Shown in pieces: positions 1-11,239 of a DNA stretch of 64,000 nt. Every line of letters starts with the position of its first letter. Position 1 is the stretch's first letter. This DNA comes from Zhengitettix transpicula (taxonomy: Eukaryota; Arthropoda; Insecta; Orthoptera; Tetrigidae): positions 57,293,501 through 57,357,500 of the forward strand of contig CM073593.1 of NCBI GenBank assembly GCA_037074705.1, read 5' to 3'. Position numbers and translations under genes: made by a program. Under the pieces are notes generated by a model that was not told the DNA's origin, did not search any database, and worked only from the letters and a program-made list of their open reading frames with translations.

Positions 1-3000
1 TATAAGACGCTCGATGCAGTTATCAGATAAGGATTATTTATTGCTGGCGCTACATTACACTTCCTGATTTTCTGGTTTACACAGTACCTGAGGCAATTAA
101 CTCTTGGAGCGTTGGTGTGTGCTTGATTACACTCGTAGCTTGAGCAATGATCCCGGATTCCCAAAACATTCGAAGACCTACCTGTATATAGTTCATGTTA
201 TTGTCCATTACTTTAATATTTGTCATATATGTAATGACAACATTGAGGCTTTTTCTGACGATTGAATATTTTTTAATTCTTCTTCAGATGATATATATTT
301 ATCGAAATTCATTCAATTATAAATTAATTTAATTAAATTGACTAAAATTAATAAAACACTCGAATCAATTAACATAAAAACAATTTGAAACTTAACGTTC
401 AAAATTATTCAGTAGTGTGCAAACATATTTATTTTAATACGCATAATTTTGACTGCCAAAATTAAAAAAATTTTGAAGAAGAATAAAAATATTATTCAAA
501 ATTGATCAGCGAAAGATAAAATAATTCGTATATAACAGTGAAAAATTTAAATGCAATTTATGGGTTATTATTATCATTTAAAGAAAATAATTGTTTCCCA
601 TTGTTAATTTTCAATATAATATAATACGCTCTTCAACATTGTGTAACAGTCATTTCGACTGCAACACGTTAAGATATTTTCTCCACAAAATTTTAATTAT
701 ATATTTGTATGTCAAGAAATGATTTGAACGGAGTGTTCAATAAATTTTCAACTAATTATGTTGTAAATATAACATTTATAAAATCTTCTCTTTAAATTTT
801 TCGATATTAAAATTTGTAAAATAATTTTACATGAGTGCCTGAAGATTTCTTAAACAAATGAACGATACGTCGTGTTAACGTTTATTAACATGTTCTAATT
901 TTTTCGTTTTATTCAATTATATTTCTGACAAATTTGGGAGTTTTATAATTACGACAAATATTTATATTTATTGTGATATTAGGCTTGATAATATTTAGTC
1001 TTGTACGTTACGGCAATGTAATTAATGTTACAAGTGGACACTGTTGTGGTTCTTACAATTAAAATTCATCGCTAATGGAAAAATATCACTAAAATTTACA
1101 GTGAACGGCGTTGTTTTGAAGATGTTGGAATTTTTATAAAAATATTATTTTTCCTTTCCATGTATATAAACAAAAACTTTATCACATCTGTTCGTTGCTC
1201 TAAAAATATTGTTTTCATAACCTTCATATTTGGCGAGATATATTTTTGGATAAAATAGTAACCTGGAGATTTTTACTACTGGTTTCAATTGAATGCATTC
1301 AGATGTTTTAATAGATTTCATTTTTATCGTGCGTTTAATGAATCTATTACATATTACATATTAAGTCAATTAATATTTACGAATGTTGAGACATAAATTA
1401 AATCCACACAATAAACGTCTTGCGTAGTCACAGAGTATATTTTCAGGTAATTTGTCTGTTTATTTAGGGTATTTTTTAAATAAACTGCAAACAAGAATCA
1501 GTAACAGGATAACTTTGAAATTTATTCATTGTTAAATATCAGAAAAAATTAGTTTTAAAATATCCGTAAATCATATGTTTTGTTATTTAACTTATTATAA
1601 ATATATATTGTGAACTTAATTTTGAAATATTATTGATTTATACATTTTTTTGTCATATAATAAAATTATATCGGTGAACATTATACATTTAATTGGTCAA
1701 ACTCAACCAAAATAGTCTGTATAAAATTATATAATTTATTTTTTACGAAAATATAATCGAATGTAAAGTATAAAGGTAAATTGGTACTGTCCAATATTCA
1801 AACTTTCAAGAGAAGGACAATAACAGCTTTACTAGCTTGAAACTAATTAGTTGGCGGCCGAAGGAATTGCGTACATTGTTAAGATAGTCAAGTGCTTTGA
1901 AAGGCCACGGAGGTAAAGACAGCCGGGACGGTTTTCCATTTCTAAAATGTCAGCGGAACACGTTATCGGCGAGCATTTCCTAGCTCCCATAAAGATAAAA
2001 GAAGTAAGAAAACTTTAATAAGCCTCCACTAATCAACCCCGGTGACCTTTCGCCAGTTCTCGCGATAAGGGAAATGAATGTGCATCAAGAAAAAAATGTC
2101 GCCTTTAAATTTTAGGACCCTGTCACTTCCCCGAAACGAATGACTACATTAATTTTCATATCGTTACGAAATTTCCTCATTATCTCAGACAGAAACATGC
2201 CAATAAATAAGTTAAAGATAAGGAAAATAATACACATTTTTCATGGAGCTGCTTAAAAGGCTCAGACTTATATTTTCACTGAATTATTTAAACTAATTAT
2301 TGTCTCGTTAGTAAAACGACAATATTTGGAGGTGTTGATTTATTCGAGCCAAATTTTACAAAATTAATACAGTTCAATAAGAAGTTAATTTTTCTTTTTC
2401 TCGATTAGTTTTCTTTAAAAATGAACCAGGGAGTTTGTATACGGTAGTTCATAACTGAATAGAAGTCTAGTAAAAAAATGTTTTTATCTATTGTCCGATA
2501 ATATAAATATATGTAGTCAAAGTAACCCTTTATTATTTCATAAACAGCCAAGATATTGTAATATAAATCAGAAACGTCGATTATATAATCAAAATGAACT
2601 TGTCTACCGAACTTTCTTTAATTAGTTAAACTTGTTCTTAGTATTATTACCCCAGCCCATTACACATGTATATTCACCTCTAGAGACTGAAAAAATAAGA
2701 CAAAAACCCTCAAGATCTTAATTATCGTCTTTAAATTAGTTATTTCCTGTATTATTACAACTTTTTGTATTCCAATCGGAATTTTCGTGTTTTCAAAATT
2801 ACGTTATAAATAGTAAGAGGCAGAAGGATAAATATGAGTTAAATGGCAAAATAAAAAAAATGTCTGACCAGAATTTCCATCGATTTACGTAAAATAACTT
2901 TGTAATAATTATGTCAGAAATTTTTAATCATAATAGGTGCCTAGTTACAATGCATCACACAAATGCAACAAGTAAAAATCAACCCAGCGATTCATTAGCT

Positions 3001-3640
3001 GAGCTGAAAAGTTGGGTACAATTTTTTTTGTGACAGTAAAAATTAATTAATTTAATGGAAAGTAAACAGAATATCCTTTCATGTGTATTTTAAATAAAAT
3101 TAACGTATTACAACACAAGGAAGAGAACGTCCACACAATCGATAGATGATTCGAAAATGTATTTCATTTTATTTCCAATTATATACTTTCAAGAATACAC
3201 AATTTTTTTTTGTCTCGTGTAATATAAATTATTTCATTAGCACGTACTATTGTAAAAGTGGAGTTAATTTAAAGAACATGAAAAATTTGATCAATCTAGG
3301 TATTGCGTATCAAAATATGATTGATTTAATCAATCTACAGTTTATAAAATAATTTATTGTGGTATTTTATTCGGAGTACACGTTTTAAATATTTTTGAAC
3401 CTAGTGATAACTTTATTTTGAGGCTCTGTATATTCCACAAGATCGATTGCAAATCACCTTCCATAATTATTCGTTTAACTTTACAACATATTTTTATTTA
3501 ATTTTATTTATAGTCACTTCAACTGCTGGGTCATTAGCGACTTGTACAATTGTTCGGAGTATAAATTAGTTTTTTTGAAGATTGTGATAATGTTTTCTTT
3601 GGGTTTGATGGATTGCGTCCATCTTCCAACGTCTGTTTCC
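1..3640. other. AT-rich DNA with no recognisable gene
   Basis: Both strands are dense in stop codons. The longest open stretch (3146-3352, + strand, 68 codons) has a composition dominated by Ile, Asn, Phe and Lys, as expected from translating AT-rich noncoding DNA, and matches no family I know. I see no tRNA-like boxes, no long inverted repeat and no A-tailed GC-rich element. This is intergenic or intronic DNA. Confidence 0.75.
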
Positions 3641-3899
3641 TCTCTTGATCAGATACGGGGTAGAACCTCGTGTGGTGTTCTGTTGTTACACTGGCCAATA
3701 TTTTTTGTTTCTTAAATTATCGATGAATAATCACTATCGAAGACAGATAAGACGCAGCGAAAAAGCCGGAACAAGTAGGGCAATACAAGGTAAAAATCTA
3801 TATGAAGGGAAAGCTTCCAACTCTGAATAATGGTCACGGACTTTTTGTCTCTTAAAATGGTTCCATTCAAATATTTTCCCAGATCAGTTCACAGTGATC

Positions 3900-4270
3900 C
3901 GGCTGAGGTTTCTTCCTCGTAATATTCTTACGGAAAGAAGGGGTGCGTTTCTCCGAGGATCCACGAACGAGACATGCTCCAATTCTCGCATTCACCAAGT
4001 GCGCTTCTTGCCACCCGACGGCATCGACGGGGATTAATCAGAACACGGATCGGGAAAGCTGTGCACGTTCTCCCGTTCTTGCGTTGCACGCAGGCAAAAA
4101 GGGGAGAGAGGGAGAGGTGTTCCTTTCCCGTCGTTCTGCGTCATGCCTTAGGAGGGCGCCATCTTAATTGCGTCGCCATGTTCCGTTGTGTCCGGAAATT
4201 ACTTTAGACCAGCGCAGTTATCGCACTCTCTCAGCTTCCACTGAACCACGCCATCTTCCAACACTCATCT
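3900..4270. promoter_or_regulatory. GC/CpG-rich islet with repeated YY1/Pho-like motifs (candidate promoter or 5' exon)
   Basis: GC and CpG content rise abruptly against the AT-rich flanks. The islet holds two GCCATCTT motifs (4158-4165 and 4250-4257) and one related CGCCATGTT (from 4171), all in the same orientation. GCCATNTT is the reverse complement of the AANATGGC core bound by YY1/Pleiohomeotic proteins, which often sits just downstream of transcription starts on the - strand reading. Overlapping open frames exist (3943-4167 and 3974-4207, +) but neither resembles a known protein. No TATA box or definite start site can be assigned. A diverged transposon fragment is the main alternative. 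Confidence 0.3.
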
Positions 4271-4672
4271 TCGTAGTCTAAAACCTTTTTTCCGCCAAAC
4301 TGTAACATATATTTGAGCAAACCCTAGTGAAGGGTTTCATAGAAGAGTGTGCGGAAAGAAAGTTCTGAAAATTAGGGGACGCGACAATGAACAAAAAAAT
4401 ATAGGTACACCGCTAAGATATCTTGAACATTTCATTTATTAAGTATATAAACGTTACTTGACCATTACATTTCCCGAAATGTTTGAATTACTCCAGAATT
4501 CTTCCCACATCCGTGCTTTAATTACCGAAAACAACATTAAATTCTGAGCTGTTGATTTATATTTTCCTCTCTACTAATTAACAGGAATTTACGTACTCCG
4601 GAATAAATATAGGAAAAATTAATTTTCTAGAATTGAAATTTTGACTTTTGTAGTCCCGTGTCATACCCATCT

Positions 4673-5010
4673 TTTTTTGTAGGAGTAGACAGGCTATGTA
4701 TAGGGTAATCCACATAGTGGCAACTCCCCTCTTATAGCATAGGAAAAGGAGTGAAAGGGGGGATGCGGAAAAGGTAGAGCAAGGTAGCCAAGTGTTAACT
4801 AGGGCCCCCGGGCTATGGTTTAAGGATCCTACCCGGCTATTTGCCTAAAAGTGATGCAGAGAAAACCCTAGAAAAACCTGCATCAGGTATGTCGGGCATT
4901 TGGTACTTGTCCCACGCTCTTCCGATAGCGGGAGAGGGGTTTGCTGTGGGATCGCAGATTTTCACTCGCCGTACCTTGACCAGTTTAGGAGGCAGCTGGC
5001 CGACTATTCC
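4673..5010 (-). mobile_element. RP-family A-tailed retroposon, copy 1 (5'-truncated)
   Basis: First of seven related GC-rich loci. In its own orientation (- strand) it ends with the sequence that reads GCCTGTTGCCCTAAAA in better copies; here that end is diverged and the A-tail appears as the T run at 4673-4679. It shares with the other copies the GATCCTACCCGGC block, the CCCTAGAAAAACCTGCATCA block and the GTCCCACGC block, all on the + strand. Homology stops near 5010, so about 200 bp of the 5' part is missing. 5' truncation plus an A-tail points to target-primed reverse transcription by a LINE. No target-site duplication is evident. Confidence 0.75.
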
Positions 5011-5039
5011 AACCTCCACTATGTGTGCGACTTTATAAT

Positions 5040-6220
5040 ATCCGCCTCCCAGAACGTCACGTGAAGAGATAATTCCAAAGTGCTTTCGTATAATTAGTGG
5101 ACTATATAATATATTGATAACATATTATCAAATCTTACTTCTTGAACTTTATTGTTGTAATAAAACTGCAACTTATAGGGAAAAACAAAGTGAGATTAAA
5201 GCGCAACACATTTTCTCTTTAACGAACATCCAAAATTATTTGTAAATACCATATTAAATTCCGACTTATAAATCCAAGTATTGAAAATTGTATCGTAAGA
5301 ATATGATAAAATTATACAACGAGGACATAAAGAAGACGACAGAATTGAACTAATGAAAGCATGGAAAACAAATATCGTCTAATGAACCACGAAAATAATA
5401 AAAATCAGAGGATTCTACTCTAAATAAATTTTCAAAATAATTTCTAATTGTTAATATACATTAATTTAAACGCATAATAGTTTGAATATTACTTCAGTTC
5501 GTTTGTATTTCGTATGTTTTCGCTGACTGACAGAAATGACGTCGTTAATGTTACGGTTTCTTAGAAAAAACAAACAATGTACGATCGTAAAAATTTGCTT
5601 ATATTTAAACACGTCCAAGTCGTGCAGAGAAGTTGCCGAATCTCGTTATCCATATCGTTCTTCTAGGCAAATAACTGATAATGAAAAGTTACCTTTATTC
5701 ATAACTCATCTGTTGAAACGTTTGCAAAAAAACATGAAAAGAAATTTATTTTCAGATAAGTTATACGAAATTCTGATCTCTGGAATGTAACAAATATTAT
5801 TAACAGTCCGGGGTATAAAATAAATTGGCTTTTGTTTTACCAATGCATTCTGAAAGCGGTTCACTTTGAAGTTATGAAGCGCGGAAGTTGAAAGGTTCTC
5901 TTAATTAAATAAATTAAATGAAAGCTTATCAATAATGGACTTGAAAGTAATTTTGACATTTCATTTACTACAATTCTTTTACCCCTCTTTATCTCCTTAA
6001 AATTGAACACTTGTGTTAAATTTGTTGTATGTTTCTATTAAAAATTAAGTAAGTCAAAGAGATTTCTGTTAAATCCATAATGATAATCTAGATCCAATTT
6101 ATAATTTAGTGCAACGTGGTATCCCAAATTTAAAATACACACTATATAGATAAATGTATTAATTCTTGTGTAGAACAATAATTATTATAATTTACATTAT
6201 TTAAAATATAATACAAAATA
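5040..6220. other. AT-rich DNA; one unrecognised 84-codon frame
   Basis: Mostly AT-rich noncoding sequence. An open frame at 5536-5790 (+ strand, 84 codons, basic, Lys/Arg/Ser/Leu-rich) begins with an ATG in a less AT-skewed patch. It shows no domain, signal peptide or motif that I recognise and has no homologous copy elsewhere in the window. I would not annotate it as a gene without transcript or homology support. Confidence 0.5.
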
Positions 6221-6225
6221 TATGT

Positions 6226-6730
6226 TTTTAGAGTATCAGGCTACGTGGTGGCAACTCCCCTTTAATAGCACAGGAAGTTATTTGAAAGGGGTGATGTGAA
6301 AGGGTATAGGAAGGTAGCCAAAGGGGTTAACTAATGCCCCCAAGTTGTAATTTAAGGATCCTACCCGGCATTCCCCTAAAAGTGATGCAGAACAAACCCT
6401 AGAAAACCTGCGTGAGGTAGGTCGGGCATTTGGTACTTGTCCCACAACCTTTCGAGGAGAATGGTTTTCTGTGGGGTCTCAGCATTCCCTTCTCCGTGCC
6501 TCGACCAATTTAGGAGGCAGCTGGCCGACTATTCCAATAGTAATAACGGACGACTCTTAGCGTATGCCCAGGGAATGCGAACACCGGAACGTAACCTTCC
6601 AAAACGGACCGAGGTGTTTCTGCTTGAAGGAACCTTAGTTCATAACCAGAGTGAGAAGAAGGCATCCTCAAAGGTATCGTCCTCCAGAACTCTCTGGTTC
6701 ACCTGCAAGAGAATGCTCTCGTAGACTTCC
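6226..6730 (-). mobile_element. RP-family retroposon, copy 2 (near full length)
   Basis: Minus-strand copy running from the 5' hairpin end (near 6730, CTGCAAGAGAATGCTCTCGTAG in + orientation) to a diverged 3' end at 6226-6240. It carries all the blocks of the family but has more substitutions than copies 3, 6 and 7, so it is older. Copy 3 sits immediately beyond its 5' end; the left 14-bp duplication of copy 3 begins at 6731. The ATG-led frame at 6437-6724 (+) is antisense to the element and is not considered coding. Confidence 0.8.
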
Positions 6731-6744
6731 TTGATTTAAAATTA

Positions 6745-7240
6745 TTTTTTTTTTAGGGTAACAGGCTACATGAGGGTAATCCACTTTGGGCAACTCCCTT
6801 TTAAGAGCATAGGAAGAGATTTGAAAAGGGGGGATGCGGAAGGGTAGAGGAAGGTAGCCAAGGGTTACTAGGGCCCCCGGGCTATGGTTTAAGGATCCTA
6901 CCCGGCATTCGCCTAAAGAAATGTAGGGAAAACCCTAGAAAAACCTGCATCAGGTAGGTCGGGCATTGGGTACTTGTCCCACGCCCTTCCGATAGCGGGA
7001 GAGGAGTTTGCTGTCACGGACGCAGCATTCCCTTCTCCGTGCCTCGACCAGTTTAGGAGGCTATTCCAATGGGAATAGCGGACAACTCTTACCGTACGCC
7101 CAAGGTCTGTGACCCCGGAACGTACACCTCTCAAAACAGGCCGAGGTGCCTCGGCTGGTGACAACCTTGGTTCAAAAACGGAGAGGAAAAGGCATCCCCA
7201 AAGGTAGCCCCTTCGTATCTCTCCTACAAGGTTCTTCGTG
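6745..7240 (-). mobile_element. RP-family retroposon, copy 3, with 14-bp target-site duplication
   Basis: Minus-strand copy whose A-tail appears as the T run at 6745-6754. It is flanked by identical 14-bp direct repeats, TTGATTTAAAATTA, at 6731-6744 and 7241-7254. This is the length and position expected for LINE-mediated target-primed insertion, and it defines the element limits. The 5' hairpin repeat is lost here: homology ends at the AAGGTTCT block. Part of the sense-strand frame seen in copies 5-7 is open here, but a small deletion in the middle removes the CAGCTGGCCGA segment. It landed right next to the 5' end of copy 2. Confidence 0.88.
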
Positions 7241-7254
7241 TTGATTTAAAATTA

Positions 7255-9540
7255 AAATTCACGTGGTAATATATAATATCATTTATTATATACATTTACA
7301 AGTTAATATCACTTTGCTTCTTAAATAACTGACGCCAAATAAATCATTTTTATTTTAGAATGTCTGATATCTGACTGATTTCAAGTACGCCCTGAATTCC
7401 TGTTAGCGATTATTCTGGTTCCAGTTATGTAGCAATATCATAAAAAATTGAATTATATATGACTTGTCTGAAGATTAAATTTATATCCACTTCGTAATTG
7501 ACTTCGGTAGTTATAAGACTATCATTCAAATCTTTTCAAAATTTATCGACTCCCGATCTCGATATTTTTCGAAGTTCTGCGTTATGTTACAGTTATCCAT
7601 TTAATTCATAACCAAAATGTTTATGGATTACATTGCTTGAAAATTAAATATTAATTTTATTTTGGTGGTAAAGACTAAAATCTTAGCGTAATGTTTTCCT
7701 ATTTCGACCCTTTTTTTTCTTGAATTCATCCCTTTATCTTAATATCCACATAGACTTCAGCGGTTTTAGATTGAGGATTAATTTATTTAAAAGTTGTAAA
7801 TCATGATAATTTTAAATGTAAGTGGTGTACAGCTCCGTTAGTATTTTTGGCATAAACTTTAAGTTTTTAATTCGTGGTTGTAAATTAAGTAAACTATGTA
7901 GCTTACAGATATTGATTATTGAAGTATTTAATAAAATATAGTGACGAGGAATAATTGAAATCTTCGGAATTTAAAATATTACGATATGGCCATTGAGTCA
8001 TAAAATTTGGAAATGAATTCCAGTAATCAACGAAACTTTTCATGTTGTTAAAACTAATGGAATTATTTTAAGTTTTATTTATTTTTACATTTCATATTTC
8101 CGCTTTGCATTAACTTCCACAATCATCATTTTTATTATCTCAAGGTAACTTACACAGCTCCGTACACAACGATAATATTAATCGAATATACTGGAATACT
8201 AGAAAAACTGGCTGTTTGTTTTTTTGAAGTAAACAAACTCGTGTAGACTTTTATGTTATAATGACTACTGGAATAGCCTTTTTGAAAGTAAAAGTCCCTT
8301 TACAAACAAAGATAAATGTGAGAAATCGGAAACATCTGCTTTTAGCAAGGAATTCTATTTGGTTTGTTGAAAAAGAATACTTACAAATAAAATAATCTAA
8401 TTGCAAGAACGTTTCCTGGTTACTGTAAGAGCTTTAACGCACAACAGAATCGTTACAAAGCTAAAAAAAATAATGAAAACATTGTAGTGAGGCTACTAGT
8501 GAAATATAGTTTTGCGATAAGGTAACGTCCAGAATATTGTGTTACTTAATGGTGTTTAGATAAGAATGAAAGAAACCTTGGTTTAAACAACTCTGAGAAA
8601 AGGCGTTGTCTTACTGCGAAGGTCGTGGCTTAAAAGTAAAAAATTTGGGATCTTACTTTTCTGAAGCAAAAGTTTTAGGATCGAAAATCACCAATTTCCT
8701 CAAACGTTTATAAAACGAACTGTACCTAAATGGTTTATGGTAGTTGAAATAAATTTTAACTCCTTAAAGTTATTTCACGATGACCGATTTTACGGATAAA
8801 TAGGAAAAATTCTTTAATATTATAAACTGCATAAGAAAATTAAAATACAATTGCAGATGTTAAGTAAACATTTTATTAAAATTATAATATACGTAATTTA
8901 AATAAATAGAAATTACATTTAATTGCAGGCGTGCAGACACAAAGAATTTCGGTCAAAGGAAAGCAAAAATTATAGACTATAATAAATAATTATGTATAAT
9001 AATAGATACAAAACTGTAATTGTTTGCATGTCTTGTATATTGAATTAAATGGTAAAAATATACTTTATTTATCATACAATAATTCAAGTTGATATTGTAA
9101 AAAATTTCTAAAGATTTAACAAAAACATTTATTTATCACCAACAATTTTATCATTTACAAACATTTAATATTAAGAAAAATTAAATACCTTAACTTAGGC
9201 CAACATCACTGACTACTTATGAGTTATGAAACAATTAAATTACTAACTTAGAAGTACGCGTTGAATATAAAAATGCCAAATTTACAGACCTAAAATTACA
9301 AAGACGGCGCCATTCACGTTAGCCCGATTTGTGCTCCTTGGGATATGATTTCTTTCGACGTCTGCTAAAGTCGGTATGGTCTCCGAATGTTACTTTGGGT
9401 CACTATATCATTTCCTCTCCCTCTCATCCATTAAAATTAACGTAACTTCTGATATCATACTCTCTTCCCCTATTATATCTTCATAGTAACTGTATTTCGT
9501 TTTCCGCCAGAAATGCTGAAGTCAACAGTGCTTTCGGTTC
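7255..9540. other. AT-rich DNA with no recognisable gene
   Basis: No open frame over about 60 codons lies in this stretch, and I see no transposon motif or long inverted repeat. A short GC-richer patch near 9300-9400 (CGGCGCCATTC and following) is too small to interpret. Confidence 0.75.
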
Positions 9541-9626
9541 CGAAACACGATTATGGCCATTTTTAGTAAGCTTCTAGATCGAATAACAAGCATTCCTCAT
9601 TTCATCCTACCACCTGTCAATAATTA

Positions 9627-9932
9627 CAGTGAAACTCCGATTATCAACCCCATCCGCCACCAGGTTTATCAGTCTTTATCGCATAACCGTCAGTGTGACC
9701 TTGCCCGTCAAGTCATTAGTGTGTTCAGTTGTTATTATGTCACATACGAAAACAATGAATAAAAAACGTGAGCGTGTTGTTCTCGGTTTGCCTAAAAGAA
9801 TTGCAGATCATTATGAATTTACGAAAGGGAGAAAGCGCAGGTAGCACCGCGGTAATTTATGGTGTTGTACCGACTACCGTAAAAATTATGAAGAGAAATG
9901 CCGACAAAATCGTAGATTTTGCATAGTGTAGT
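9627..9932 (+). pseudogene. Tigger/pogo-type DNA transposon relic: 5' TIR plus CENP-B-like N-terminal helix-turn-helix
   Basis: A terminal-inverted-repeat-like start, CAGTGAAACTCCGATTATC, follows a TA dinucleotide at 9625-9626, as in pogo/Tigger elements, which insert at TA. About 110 bp downstream an ATG (9737) opens a frame containing KKRERVVLGLPKRIADHYEF and TKGRKR, and stops at 9842. One base out of frame the homology continues (9843-9929) as STAVIYGVVPTTVKIMKRNA followed by DKIVDFA. Together these match the layout of the CENP-B/Tigger N-terminal HTH (KRxxLxLxxKxxII...G.s...A..YGVxxSTV..I+KN..KI). A frameshift and two stops show it is dead. The DDE domain and 3' TIR are not found in the following 1 kb, so the copy is truncated. 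Confidence 0.7.
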
Positions 9933-10289
9933 ATGTAAATTTTCTAAAATATGCATATGTAATTTTAAAGAACACTATTTAAAAAATGAGGAAATTATGT
10001 TTTGAGCCGTTGATCATCCATCAAGGCAACGATCCCCTGACTGACGACTAATTGCACTTGCTCACAGCTTTTTGGTGGTTGTTTTGGTGTAATATCTTGG
10101 GAACATTTAAGTAGAGCTTCTGATTAGCAATTCTCATGAAATTCCCGGATACAACTGCCAGCTGATCGGGTCCGCTACTGGGTTGTATATAACACAGATG
10201 CAAATATGAAAGTTACGTAAGTAAGTTTTGAATTATTATCCACTCAAACTGCTACTTGTTCATCTCAACAAATTGCTATTTGCTCGCGT

Positions 10290-10802
10290 GACGCACGCTT
10301 GAGCAGTGTTGTGGAGAGATTCTGCATTAATTTTCCTCTATCAGTTGCTCGTGGTGACACATTTGGCGAGGCTGGCTGATTGTGTCGGTCCTTTGGCGCC
10401 GTTATCGCAATTACGGAGACTCAGTCCCGCAGTCTCCTCAATGCTCCAGTTCCGAAAGCAGCACAGCTCCCACGGCGAACCGCTACTGCTCAACAATATC
10501 TGCAACAGGAAGCCTTGTTATACTCTATTCACCGCTTCGGGTAATCCTCACACGCAAAACACTCCATGAGTGGTATGGGGACGGTACAACACATTTAAAA
10601 TCTTAGTGATCAAGTGGTCCTTTCAAGAATCAGATACAGCCACTCCAAACTGACGCACTCTCGCATATTTAGGAACAGACACCCTCCCACCTGCGATCTC
10701 TGCTACAACTTCATCAACCTGAAGCACCTGATCAACTCTTGCCGTAAATTTAATCAAGACGGAAGCCATATCGGCGGAGACGACAAGCCAAATCCTGATT
10801 AA
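10290..10802 (+). pseudogene. LINE ORF2 C-terminal relic (Jockey/I-like)
   Basis: From 10614 the frame reads VVLSRIRYSHSKLTHSRIF, then RHPPTCDLC and LKHLINSCRKFNQ. This is the signature found after the RNase H or RT region in many insect Jockey/I-group LINEs: VVLxRLRIGHTxLTH, then PPxCxxC, then LTVxHILxxCxxF. The Cys-x2-Cys...His-x4-Cys zinc-knuckle residues are present (C at PPTCDLC, H at LKH, C at NSC). The frame starts on GTG, so it has no start of its own and is 5'-truncated. The GC-richer 10290-10610 segment, with two broken frames (10306-10569 and 10382-10606), is probably upstream ORF2 sequence, but I cannot align it. The element is inactive: no RT catalytic motif remains. Confidence 0.7.
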
Positions 10803-11054
10803 TTACTCACTGGACTAGCAAGGAAAAATATTAACCATCTTGAAAACAATCTTTTGTTATGATGTTATGTAATCAATTGTTACCTATGTAACCCCTGAAC
10901 CATTCGGTTGCTAATGATCCCGCAGTTGATGCGACCTTCAATAAAGACAGTGAGTACGATGGAAGATGGACGGCATGATGAACGCAAGTGTCCGGAGATT
11001 AAGATTATTTTCATCATTTCTGCAGAGTTCACGTTGCTATCCATTATAAAAAAA

Positions 11055-11195
11055 GTTTGTGTAGGGGTCAGCGTGACTGCCTCTCATCACAGAGATCCCG
11101 GGTTCGAATCCCTGCCAGGGCATGGATGTCTGTGTGCGTTAGAGGAAACTCTCATCAAAGCAGGCCCCCGAAAAAGACAAAAAAAAGGTTCCTTA
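11055..11195 (+). mobile_element. tRNA-derived SINE
   Basis: The sequence CCCGGGTTCGAATCCCTG (11097-11114) contains a perfect RNA polymerase III B box (GGTTCGAATCC) in a T-arm-like context. It is preceded at tRNA-like spacing by GTAGGGGTCAGCGTGACTG, a degenerate A box. A non-tRNA body follows and ends near a purine/A-rich tail at 11166-11189. No cloverleaf acceptor pairing is seen, so a functional tRNA gene is unlikely. The two frames that cross it (10908-11207 and 11057-11239) are incidental. Confidence 0.6.
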
Positions 11196-11239
11196 ATGAG
11201 TCGCTAATAACCGGAGCTGTTGATGCGACAAATGAATAA

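Noticed and set aside
6437..6724. 95-codon ATG-led frame
   Set aside because: It is antisense to RP copy 2 and is not open in other RP copies.
11055..11195. Functional tRNA gene
   Set aside because: The B box is perfect, but the A box is degenerate, no acceptor stem pairs and a SINE-like body and tail follow.
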